Positions 1-8,526 of a DNA stretch of 18,766 nt are shown piece after piece. The first letter of the stretch is position 1, and the number at the start of each line of letters is the position of its first letter. The position numbers and the translations under genes are program-made. The DNA comes from Hydnum rufescens UP504 (Eukaryota; Basidiomycota; Agaricomycetes; Cantharellales; Hydnaceae). The notes beneath the pieces are model-generated. The model was not told the DNA's origin. It worked only from the letters and a program-made list of their open reading frames with translations, and did no database searches. The stretch is taken from positions 35,233-53,998 of the forward strand of contig MU129188.1 in the NCBI GenBank assembly GCA_014904985.1, in the 5' to 3' direction.

Positions 1-140
1 ATCCCCGGTATGCCTGTATGACCCGCTGCAAGTCTGAGATTCTCTAAGTCCCAGTTTCGGCCAATTTTTGGCCATTTCGGCCAATTCTGGGCTAGGAGGT
101 GAAATCATAAAAATGGCCATTTCGGCCAAAATAGTGATGG
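1..140. repeat. Short GGCC-rich direct repeats at window edge
   Basis: The ten-base string TTTCGGCCAA occurs three times, at 55-64, 75-84 and 120-129, twice within a longer shared string GGCCATTTCGGCCAA. No reading frame or known element is visible. The repeats lie just outside the hairpin at 141 and may belong to the flanking DNA. Confidence 0.5.
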
Positions 141-190
141 GACCTACTTAGGTACCATTATCTGCCCCAGAAGTGGTACCTAACTAGGTA
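141..190 (+). repeat. Hairpin repeat, candidate left terminal inverted repeat
   Basis: It starts GACCTACTTAGGTA and ends TACCTAACTAGGTA, and its two halves can pair through TTAGGTACCA and TGGTACCTAA. The same two 14-base strings, 50-51 bases from end to end, recur in inverted orientation at 8476-8526, just upstream of the KDZ transposase start. Equal size, the same outer end and opposite orientation are what terminal inverted repeats of one element would show. I see no target duplication outside the pair, so the pairing is an inference. Confidence 0.5.
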
Positions 191-220
191 GGCTTAGATG
201 ACTGAACCAAAAGGTGGCTT

Positions 221-888
221 GGCCAAAGAAAGCCACACGCAACGATACGAGTCTTGATCTCGGTTTGCGCAGACACGTAGTGGCGTCCGAGATAACAACT
301 TCACATGTCGGCCTATTTCCCCCCCCAATGAGTTGCACTTCGTCTGCAATCAATAATCCAATGTTCTGAACATGCTTCCGCTGCTTCCACCGGGGAGAGA
401 ATATCCCACTTGATAAACGAAGATGATCAGCATTCCATAACGAACCTCCGGAGGCACTAACGGGATGTACGAATACACGGGCACCTTTTCCAATATGCGG
501 AGATCTGCACTTGTCACGCTGGTTAGGCCGACTATTTCCCTCCCTCCCTTGCAGGTTACCAAATTTTTCCTGCCATTCAGAGACTCGTTGGTCCACCACA
601 TCTTGATATGGCTCAATGCATACAGCACAAGGCGCATCAGACTTTGACCAGAGCCTCAGCAAAGCAAATTCAGTGCATATGGTTTTGCCAATACCAGTAG
701 GTGCACTGATGAAGACATTGGTCATCTGAGTTGTACAAGGCTTGGAAGACTTGAGTCTGTATCTTGTTGAATGGCTGTAATTTTCTGGAATACAATACTT
801 CAAACTCTTTATTGTGCAATGCAGCAAGAGGGAGTGGCTGAAGGGAGAGGAGGGGAGTTGTGGGTGGGAATTTCTTGGAGGGATCAAG
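221..888 (-). pseudogene. BRR2: Brr2-like spliceosomal helicase, C-terminal cassette fragment
   Basis: Brr2 is the U5 snRNP Ski2-like helicase that unwinds U4/U6. Reading down the minus strand, and changing frame where needed, the sequence follows the start of the C-terminal (second) helicase cassette: the lead-in [15 protein letters not shown], then [17 protein letters not shown], the Walker A-like [65 protein letters not shown] and YVSAQTEIKTRIVA. Frame changes lie near 718 and 550 and again after motif II. An extra stretch of roughly 45 bases precedes RWKQRK. Motif II reads DEVQ where Brr2 usually has DEVH. Only about 220 of roughly 2,100 residues are present, without the N-terminal cassette, Sec63 domains or RecA2. 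It has the same orientation as the KDZ transposase and lies 30 bases inside the left hairpin, so it looks like a captured host-gene fragment. Related Ski2-like helicases are less likely. Confidence 0.88.
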
Positions 889-941
889 TGCTTGAATGAG
901 ATTGGCAGCCGAGTCTCCTCATGGAGCCAATGATTTGAAAC

Positions 942-1091
942 TTAAGTGCCGATTCGGCTGCACCAGAAACATTTCTAGGCAATGCATTTCTCAATATAAA
1001 AGTAGTGAAATGATTAGAAATGTTTCCCCATTTTTTATATTGAGAAATGCATTTCACAGAAATATTTCTCATGCAGCCAAAGTGGCCCTAA
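942..1091. repeat. Small palindromic element (MITE-like)
   Basis: Two arms of about 55-60 bases (942-1001 and 1031-1091) are imperfect reverse complements joined by a 30-base loop. The best-matched core is AATGCATTTCTCAATATAAAA on the left against TTTTATATTGAGAAATGCATT on the right. The outer ends read TTAAGTGCC and GGCCCTAA. There is no coding content. Size and structure fit a non-autonomous foldback or MITE insertion, but I cannot assign a family and see no clear target duplication. Confidence 0.7.
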
Positions 1092-1565
1092 TGGCATGAA
1101 GTATGGTTTGATCAAAATCATGTGACAATCTTTTTTTAAGTTTGCAGGCCTTTGTGATGCATGAAAACCCAAGTTCATACACCATAGGACTGAAAAAAAA
1201 GCAAAATTACCCTTTGGGGTGTGACCCCACATTTCTTAGTTCAGCAACCTTTCTGTGATGCGTGACAAAGTGGTTTAGGGGGCATGTGACATGTGACTCG
1301 AATGTACAGGAATAAACGAACAAATGAGAATGGGGAAACTGTCATACAGTAGTTTTTCAAGAAGAAATGAGGGAGGGGGTGGGCATTTCTTGTGGTCCAA
1401 CTATAGAGATGTATTCAGAGACCCGTCAGATGCAGTAATAGAGAACTGGATTTATTGCTGACAGAGAATATGGCCATGTGCAGAAGCTAAGTAGTGGCTG
1501 TCACTTTGCTAGTGAAGTTAGCACAAATGTCACATCACAAAAATATCCCTTTGCTAGACTTTGTG
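1092..1565. other. No recognisable gene or repeat
   Basis: This is A/T-rich DNA with short A and T runs. I see no supported reading frame, RNA gene or repeat. Confidence 0.5.
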
Positions 1566-2063
1566 CGCATACGGGGGGGGGGTGACTTACATTAAGTTAA
1601 ACCACACACCCACTGCAGTGGGTGTGTGGTTTGTGTCGCTGCCCCTCATGCCTTTGTTTGGTCATTTCATTTGCCCCAGTTTTGTTTGCTGTGGCCTCAT
1701 TTGCCTGGGGCCACTCATTGGGTGGCCCATCATCAGTTTTAGTTTTGATCTGGAATAATAAAGGCTTCATTAGTATAGAAATTCACAGCAGTGCAAAAAG
1801 AGTAGTTTGGGCTACTCTTTTTGTGCTATTGTATCTACTGAGACAAACTTACCTTATGACCACACACCCACATCAGCAGGTGTGGTCATGGTTGTGCACT
1901 GGGGCTGCCACTGTTGCTGCTGTTGCTGTTGCTGCTGTTCTTGCTACTGTTGCTGTTGCTGTTGTGTTGTGGTCAGGCACTTGCCTTTCTGTTGCTGGGT
2001 GTGTGGCTGCATACTTGCGAAATTCAATGCCGGCAATTGTTGATACTCAAGAAGTGCCCAAGT
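1566..2063 (+). repeat. Hairpin repeat family, copy A
   Basis: This is a diverged copy of the sequence found in inverted orientation at 4173-4840. In order it holds a perfect 34-base palindrome (1599-1632), a hairpin with AAAAAGAG/CTCTTTTT-type arms (1795-1822), the string GTATCTAC, a second CCACAC/GTGTGG hairpin (1858-1887), a Gly/Leu-codon-like TTGCTG microsatellite (1911-1970), and a tail with GCGAAATTCAATGC and GCCCAAGT that copy B also has. On the minus strand each CCACACACC hairpin is followed by GTAAGT (1585-1590 and 1847-1852). The long Cys- and Leu-rich frames here come from the microsatellite. I find no coding signal and treat it as a non-autonomous repeat. Confidence 0.7.
1911..1970 (+). 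repeat. TTG/CTG trinucleotide microsatellite
   Basis: This is an imperfect run of TTGCTG and CTGTTG units inside copy A. It is absent from the corresponding place in copy B, so it expanded after the copies separated. It produces artificial open frames of poly-Cys, poly-Leu and Ala/Val. Confidence 0.85.
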
Positions 2064-2630
2064 CCTGATGCCACAAGTACAATCCAGATTAATAGCAAGC
2101 ATGTAGACATGGAATATAGAATATATAATAAATATTTGTTTAAAAATGTGAAGAAGAGGATGATAATGAGCCAGAGCTCAATAAGGGATGATATGCCTCA
2201 TTGCAAAGTGGATTGGGTCACTTCCATGCATCAGAATTGGCCCAAATTTAAATATAGTGATGGCATATATACACCCTATATGGGTGACTAATTATATTGG
2301 ACGATTGTGGCATTTTTCAATTTTTCACACCTTCAATTCCCTAAATAGGGAATTGAAGGCATGAAGAATTGAAAATGCCACAATCATCTGAGATAATTAA
2401 TCACCCATGTAGGGTGTAGTGTATATATGCCATTACTATATTTAAATTTGGGCCAATTCTGATGCATAGAAGTGGTCCAATCCACTTTGCAATTGGCCAT
2501 ATCATGCCTTATTGAGCTCTGACTCATTATCTTCTTCTTCTTTGCATTTTATTGGACAAATATTTATTACATAGTATTTATTTCATATCTACATGCTTGC
2601 TATTGAGGTGTGCTGTGCTTGTAGTGCTGG
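2064..2630. repeat. 567-base palindromic foldback element
   Basis: Two arms of about 280 bases are reverse complements of each other around a centre near 2344 (ATTCCCTAAATAGGGAAT). Paired landmarks include AATAGCAAGCATGTAG at 2091-2106 with its complement at 2589-2604, CACCC...GTGTA with TACAC...GGGTG, and GAGCTC on both sides. There is almost no loop. The arms match well but with substitutions, so the element is not recent. No transposase frame lies inside. It abuts the end of copy A, and the sequence resuming at its right edge (GTGCTGGT) resembles copy B, which suggests a nested insertion. Confidence 0.85.
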
Positions 2631-2756
2631 TGTGGAAGATAAAAACATCCAGTATCAGAAAATGTGAAATTACACCACTTCCAGCCATTTAATGATCACA
2701 TGACCAATTACGAAATTAATTATGGCTACACCCAGAAACCGAATTCATTCTATAAC

Positions 2757-3130
2757 TCCATCAGTTTTGATTGGAGAGGTACGCCCATATAACGCTTAGA
2801 AAGCTACGATTCACACCTTTTGAACAGTACCAAACACAAGTTGAATGGACCAAAACTGCACTCTCCAGGCCAATTTTACTATCAAAATCTGGGATTTCCA
2901 GTAAAATCAAATATCTCCGTCAGTTCGCATTCAATCCTCTCGGAACAACTGCACCTGGAAAGATATAAAAAATCCACATCCAACAGTACCGAGTGCACAA
3001 AGAACAGATCAAAACTGAACTCTACAGAACAATATTACTATCAGAATCAACACCCATCAGTCAGTTCGCATCTGATCTGCTCGGAACCACTGCACCCAGA
3101 AAGCTGTTAAAAATATGCATTGAATGATAC
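2757..3130 (+). repeat. Degenerate tandem repeat, about 140-158 bases per unit
   Basis: Three related units start near 2757, 2915 and 3055. Shared landmarks are CTCCRTCAGTT, a CGGAAC-ACTGCACC-like stretch followed by GAAAG, CAGTACC, AAAACTG and ATTACTATCA. The third unit is cut short. Conceptual translations show a repeated Y-Y-Q-N pattern, but the frames are short and do not look like real protein. Confidence 0.6.
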
Positions 3131-3304
3131 CAAGAACGTCTATTACAGATGCACACTGCTGCTTCTGCATTGAATCCCATCCCATGCACTTGTCCCCATT
3201 CTCAATCAAGCAACAAAACACCTTAACCATTGGACTACGCTCAAATTAATCTCCAGAACCCGGAGATATCTCCTCATTTTGCCTCCCAGAATCCACATGG
3301 TCAG

Positions 3305-3568
3305 TGACATCATGCTCCAACTACTCCACAAGCTCAGCAAACTAGTGACATCATTTCCTTTATGAATCCTTTTGTTCTCTTTATGAATGACATCACTATG
3401 ACATCATTGCTTTATTACTCTTTTGTTCTACTCCACTATGACTCCCCCATGACATCACTATGATCTCATAGCTTTATTACTCTTTTGTTCTTGCTCCATG
3501 CACAGCCACCTTCAGATAGGTATATAAGCTAGCAGATTTTCTTGTACCCCCCCATCTCCTCACTCTGG
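3305..3568 (+). promoter_or_regulatory. Promoter-like block: TGACATCA array, TATA box, C-rich start
   Basis: Exact TGACATCA, one base from the CRE/ATF site TGACGTCA, occurs at 3305, 3346, 3388, 3399 and 3450. A 21-base direct repeat beginning GCTTTATTACTC recurs at 3409 and 3471, so part of the block is a 62-base duplication. TATATAAG follows at 3521-3528, and 20-40 bases later there is a pyrimidine-rich stretch (near 3541-3568) suited to transcription starts. AATAAA lies at 4055 and 4115. The layout recalls the U3-R part of a retroelement LTR or another transposon promoter. It points toward the KDZ gene on the opposite strand. Promoter activity is inferred. Confidence 0.5.
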
Positions 3569-4172
3569 AAATCAACCACTGTCTACTACTGTCTACAATT
3601 TTGCTTATAATCTAAAGAACTATCTATCTAAAGCCATCTGGAGCTAAGTCATCTTCAATGTTGTTGAGACCAAGCTACTGGAAGCCATCTATGTGAAATA
3701 CTGAAGCCAAGGATAGTTGCAGAACCTAAGGTTAGAGTTGCTGGACATCCAAGGAAAAAGTAAGCATAATGAAATACAAGTCAGGAAAGAAGATTGAAAC
3801 ATACTAAACAAAACTAACCAAGCACTGACCATTCTATAGCTCACAGATATCTGCATTTTGACCAGGAGGACATAAACAAGGACACACAAATATCAGTAAA
3901 TGAATGACCACAACATGAACATGTATAAGCCTTTCTACAAGCATCCACCACATATAAGCCTTCCTATAAGCATTCCATACAACATATAAGCCTTCCTATA
4001 AGCATCTACAATATATCATTGACTATAGCTAGTCCATATCACATTCCATTCTCCAATAAACACATACATATCTTGCAGAGAGTGATCAACCATTGAAGCG
4101 AACCAACCCATTTGAATAAACAGAAACACAGTCTCCCATCTACACACTGGCTGAACCAGATTTTGATTTAAC
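3569..4172. other. Non-coding stretch downstream of promoter-like block
   Basis: I find no supported coding frame. The stretch holds a short tandem repeat at 3919-4010 and AATAAA at 4055-4060 and 4115-4120. It could be the transcribed part of a retroelement LTR, but I could not fix LTR borders or a primer-binding site. Confidence 0.4.
3919..4010 (+). repeat. Tandem repeat, about 31-32-base unit, three copies
   Basis: Units start at 3919, 3950 and 3982 and share ACATATAAGCCTTCCTATAAGCAT with small differences. The second and third are nearly identical. Confidence 0.8.
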
Positions 4173-4840
4173 AGTCATTGGAGCTCCCAACCCTTCTTCT
4201 ATACCAGCACTTGGGCGCTTCTTCCGTATCAGCAATTGCCAGCATTGAATTTCGCATCTTCCTTCTCATCTCCAACCACAACAAGTAACAGCCCAAAAAG
4301 GCAAGCCTGTGACCACACACCTGCCCATGTGGGTGTGTGGTCATAAGGTGAGTTTGTTTTCTTGTAGATACAATGGCACAAAAAGAGCAGCAAAGCTGCT
4401 CTTTTTGCACCTCTTTGAATCTTTTTACTAACACATCTTGTATTCTTCTAGATTGAGGCCTGGGGTCTAACACACAACGAAAACCTGCGAAAACAGGGCC
4501 CAAACGGCAACACCCCAAATGAAGATGCAACATACAGCAATGCACCCACCACACGACATATGGCATGGCACCAACCACATGACACACAGCACCATGCCAA
4601 CCACATGACATATGGCAATGTGTGAACAATGCAACAAACAGCAACATGCAACACACAGCAACATGCAACACACAGCAACATGCAACACACAGCAACATGC
4701 AACACACAGCAACATGCAACACACAGCAACATGCCAAATGAGGACATGACTGCACCATATGAGGGCCCTGGGAACCACACACCTGCCATGGTGGGTGTGT
4801 GGTCCTATATAAGGTGAGTCCCTGCCCCTGTAGCTACAAC
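4173..4840 (-). repeat. Hairpin repeat family, copy B (inverted relative to copy A)
   Basis: Read on the minus strand it follows copy A: outer CCACACACC hairpin (4774-4803), a long variable middle holding a 17-base minisatellite, the AAAAAGAGCAGC/GCTGCTCTTTTT hairpin (4380-4406), GTATCTAC, a second CCACACACC hairpin (4311-4342), then the GCGAAATTCAATGC tail and GCCCAAGT. On the plus strand each hairpin is followed by ATAAGGTGAGT, then ten or so pyrimidine-rich bases, TGTAG and a TACAA-like string (4343-4373 and 4804-4839). The two hairpin modules are direct repeats of about 62 bases flanking the middle. The apparent 204-residue frame is Cys-rich through the minisatellite and I do not call it a gene. 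Confidence 0.7.
4641..4725 (+). repeat. 17-base minisatellite, five perfect units
   Basis: The unit GCAACATGCAACACACA is repeated five times without change, with degenerate half-units on both sides (4629-4640 and 4726-4735). The lack of substitutions in an otherwise decayed region points to recent expansion or homogenisation. It lies in the middle of copy B and causes overlapping Cys/Met/Val-rich artificial frames on the minus strand. Confidence 0.95.
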
Positions 4841-5094
4841 CCAGGCTGGTCAGACAGTCTTAGGGGCCTTAAAAGGTATGTCATTTTGATATCTGTATAG
4901 TGCCTGATAGGCTTGTATTATGTTTGATATCAAAAAGTGATCAAAAGAGTATTTGATAGCAAAAGAGTCAGGTTTGAGCTCAATTTGAGATCAATTTGAG
5001 ATCAACTTTGGAACTTGTAGAATTCTGCAATGCTTTACTGTAGTGCAGACGAGACATTTTATTATGCAAAGCATTTACATGGTTAAAGGAAATA
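4841..5094. other. Spacer downstream of KDZ transposase
   Basis: A/T-rich sequence with a short direct repeat, CAATTTGAGAT, twice near 4980-5005. It probably includes the 3' end of the KDZ transcript. I see no gene. Confidence 0.4.
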
Positions 5095-8000
5095 TTATTC
5101 TGAATCCAAATCTAGTTCTACAATTGCTTGGTCCACTGCGGCTATCAAACCAGCTTCCTCCAGCTCAAAGAACTCCTCCAGCTCACCACCCTCCGAGTCA
5201 TCATCTGAACTTGCATCAAAATCATCAAGATTCCTTCTACTTTGAGAATTATGGTCCAGGCATGGCGGGGTTGTAGTGGCAACTAAAGATTCTTGTTCCA
5301 ATTGCACTCGGACATTAGACCGAACACCATAATGTTGATGTAGCGCCAAAGGCATTCGAACCGAGTCCCAACTTGGAGCACCAGGAGCAATGGGCACTTG
5401 GACTATGTCCTTTTTCCAAGCTGTCATCCAGTCATACAGTTGGTGTGCCCGCAGAAGCCCAAAATACAAGACATCTTCATCCTTGGATCCCATGAAGAGG
5501 TCCATTGCAGCTGAATACTCTTCATGGAACCACGTCCGAAGGTTGGCATGCTCACCCTTGCACCTCTCAAGCTCCTGCTGGCAGCTGGCCACCTCCTGTG
5601 AGATCCGGATACCTTCTTTGACTGAGGGATCTGCCAACCAAGGGGGCACAACTCCATCCAGGAAATCCGCAATATCGCCTCGAGAATCTTCCCATATATC
5701 TTGATCCACATCCAGCTTGTACAGGCCATCCATTGTGAGCATCGGCGGAATGTATGCATCTCTCCGAATACCTCCCCTTCCCCTAAGCACAACCAGTTCC
5801 TTTAGCCTTGCATTGTATTTCTTTACAGTGGCCTCAATCCCACCGGATCGGTTTTTCACAGCTTTCTCGACATGGGCCTTTGTCTTCTGGTCCAAGATGC
5901 GAACTCGAGTTCGCGTGGTCCAATGTGGCAAGCTCGAACTTCCTAGCCCTCAGCTTCTTCAGAAGTTGCTCACAAAGTGCATGGAGGTTCAGCTGAATAT
6001 TGACCCATTTATCCTTCTTGAGCCTATTTAACTCAGATGCAGATGCATCGGTCGGTTAGCCGCAGCTCATCGGTCTTCTTGTTGATCGTGGTCTCCAATT
6101 GCCGGATGGCCTCCTTCAGCAGCCTGACTTTTTCCTGCCACTCCGCCTGCACTTCATTGCTTGCAGTCGTGTCATCTTGGACCAAATCATTCCCCTCAGC
6201 AATCAAATCCTTGAGATTCCCTCGCTGAGCCTCAAGGGTTGCCGTCAGAGATATGATCCATTCCACAGCTTCGGGCACCTTTCATCTGAGACTGGCGTGA
6301 AACAGGTTGGCTGTGATATTCTCAGTTGGGCTTTGAACTGCTCCATTAAGTAACTGGGAGAGCAGGTCACCGAGCTTCATCTCTGCCTCTTCTAGGTGGT
6401 GCTGCAACCGATCAATTTCGACCTTGGAGCCACTTTCCCATTCCCATGCGCTTCCCTTCATCAATGTGCTCCACCTGGAGGTCAAGAATGAAGAGATGCC
6501 GGTGATAGCCTGTCACCCAGCAACCCAGGGATAAGCCTGCGAAAGCTCACTCCAAAACCGCTCACACCCTTCACCATCTGAGAGTCCCCAGAGCTCTGAT
6601 TTGCGAGGATGATACCAGAGCTGGCATGCCCATTGATGACCATACGCATGGAAAATTGAAACCCCCCACTCCAAGCGAGGCAGCCATTCCGGCATGAATC
6701 TCCACTTTTTCAGAGTCTGGTCCATCTGACAGCCAATGTCATACAGGGCCCCAATTCTCCAGTGACTCGGTACATGCTTCAGGACGGTCTCCAACAGCGC
6801 AAAGACATAGAACTGCTTCTCTCCTGCAGTCCACATGCTTGCAACAGCAAGTGGTATGTCATGATGGCACAGTAGAGCTATTACCCCAGTATCTTCAAAA
6901 TACTGGGTTGACGCCTTGATGTGATCTTCATCTGCAGCAATAAATGACTGCTGACATGCATCATAGGTTGAGTTCAGTGCATGGAGGCCTGGTTCCACTG
7001 GATCATCCTCCAGGTGATCTGTGTAATAATCTGGTGCCCTCATTGGCTGTGTGTTTTGGTCCCATGCATGCTGGCCTTGCAGGATGAGTCTCCACGATTT
7101 TCCTTTCCCAGGACTCCAAATAGTCCCTCGACAACATGATTGTCTTGGGTGAAGTGACTGGGGGATCACATGCCCCTGTCTCTCCCTCATGACCATGTTG
7201 TCGGTCTTCATTGCGGATCCGCTTAAGTTGGAAATTTGCATCAATGCAAACTATGAGCTGGACTCTACAAGCTTCATTGCAGTCAGAATGACTATTATCC
7301 CAGCTTGTCACAGATAATAGCCTACTCACAGCATATTATGTGTGTCTGTATGATTTCCTCCAAAACAAAGTGGGCATCATGACCTCAAGTATTCACTGGG
7401 GTGGGTATGGTCGGCAGGAATGAAATTTGAGCAGACATCAGGAGGCAGATTGGCAGACACATGAGTGAGAACAGTGGCAGGAGCATTAACTGAAGCATTT
7501 GTAGGAGTTGAGTTTGCAAACAGCTTCGGATTGCTCTGAATGTTGACATATCCCCGCTCATGTACTGGTATTCTCTCGTCCAACTCTGAGATCAACCCTC
7601 TCTTATCATCCTGCACAATTCAAGTAATCTCTGCCCTGACCAACTGAACAAGCACCTGATAGTGCACAAGTGCATTCGCAAAGCATCAGCTGAAATGAAT
7701 CTCTGGTTGCAAACTCATATCCACAAGCTTTGAGGTACTCGACCAGAGTCGCGGCCCATGCTCTTTCATTGGGTGCCATATGAAGAAATAGGGAGGCCAC
7801 AAATTCAAGCATGTTGAGACTGACTGCCAATGTGGGGAAAAGAGGTGCACATGGGAAGAAACCGTGCTCAACAAGCTGGATGGCAGCCAGATGGCATGGA
7901 CAGACTGTCAGCACAACCTCTTCCAGTTGCTCCATGGAAATGCAGAGAACCCAAAGGGGTCAAGGTGCCCCACATCTACATACTGCAGGACTATGGGGCT

Positions 8001-8394
8001 CTTCTGCTGAGAGGTCTGAGAAGTGCCCCTGAGTGACCTTCATGTAGGGATGGATAAGGCTGGGTAACACCTCTCTGTTCCATCTATCTGCTTGAGCAAG
8101 TTTATGAAGTGCATGCTGAGATCGTTTGTCCTTCATTACTTGTATTTTACTCTGGCTTGTTTCAGCTGCATATTGCACATCCACATGATCCCAGCTGAAG
8201 TACTTGGAATGTGTAAGGGGAGGATCAGGAGGGAATCGAGGTGAGACCAATGTTTCAAGGGAGGGCAAAGGTGAATTGGCAATGTCTCAGGCAGATGCAG
8301 GTATAGAAGGGGCCATCATGTGCCTAGGCCTTTTGGATGGAGGGGGCTCATGCTCACTACCTCGATTTGGAGGTAGTTTTTGTTTTTGGTGCAT
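5095..8394 (-). pseudogene. KDZ transposase with CxC1 cysteine cluster, decayed
   Basis: KDZ proteins are DDE-type transposases that move DNA elements. The start ATG (8394) has a stop just before it and opens MHQKQKLPPNRGSE. A basic Pro-rich segment leads to the CxC1 cluster: CRCG (codons from 7980), then CPCH, GFFPCAPLFPTLAV and a Trp-containing segment. Then come SEYLRS, CPLCFGGNHTDTHNML, an intron (7265-7329), and the first catalytic-type motif VCIDANFQLKR (Asp at 7242). Further motifs are CDACQQSFIAAD-like, LLCHHD (Asp at 6860), YDIGCQ, FHAYGHQWACQL and DGEGCERFW (Glu at 6572). A coiled-coil-rich C-terminal domain follows, with GGIEATVKKYN and LDVDQDIWED, ending in an acidic tail and TAA. 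In-frame TGA codons lie at 8287, 7960, 7620, 7377, 6513 and 6282 (lowest base of each). Frame changes lie near 7690, 7030, 6035 and 5905. At about 1,080 residues it is near full length but cannot be expressed whole. Confidence 0.93.
7265..7329 (-). other. Spliceosomal intron in the KDZ transposase
   Basis: The 65-base segment starts GTGAGTAG, has a branch-like TTCTGACTG, and ends CTTGTAG. It holds stops in frame. Removing it joins ...HTDTHNML to VQLIVCIDANFQ in one frame, just where the KDZ motif is expected to continue. Donor, branch, acceptor and frame all agree. Confidence 0.85.
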
Positions 8395-8475
8395 TTATTT
8401 CTCCCTCCTCTTCTTGGCAGCCACAACTGCAGCCAACATTATGTGAAAGCAGCACCTGAGGCAATCATATTTGGG

Positions 8476-8526
8476 TACCTAGTTAGGTAGAATATTCTAT
8501 ATAGGTACATTCTACCTAAGTAGGTC
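8476..8526 (-). repeat. Hairpin repeat, candidate right terminal inverted repeat
   Basis: On the minus strand it reads GACCTACTTAGGTA, then 23 bases, then TACCTAACTAGGTA, matching both 14-base ends of the repeat at 141-190 in inverted orientation. Its own halves pair through GGTAGAAT and ATTCTACC. It lies about 80 bases upstream of the KDZ start codon, a usual position for a transposon end, and may also contain promoter signals. Confidence 0.5.

Noticed and set aside
1622..2291. Plus-strand frames giving Leu-, Cys- and Ala-rich proteins
   Set aside because: They are read through the TTG/CTG microsatellite and hairpins. All three frames are open for the same reason and none resembles a protein family.
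3107..4172. Solo LTR bounded by TGTTAAA and TTTAACA
   Set aside because: The ends form a TG...CA inverted repeat and the inside has promoter and AATAAA signals. But tandem-repeat homology runs across the proposed left border at 3107, the five-base flanks do not match, and no convincing primer-binding site follows.
4168..4789. Cys/Met/Val-rich minus-strand frames of 100-204 residues
   Set aside because: Three overlapping frames are open because the 17-base minisatellite lacks stops. This is a low-complexity artefact.
5390..6353. Plus-strand frames opposite the KDZ transposase
   Set aside because: They are shadows of the minus-strand gene, whose motifs are well conserved.
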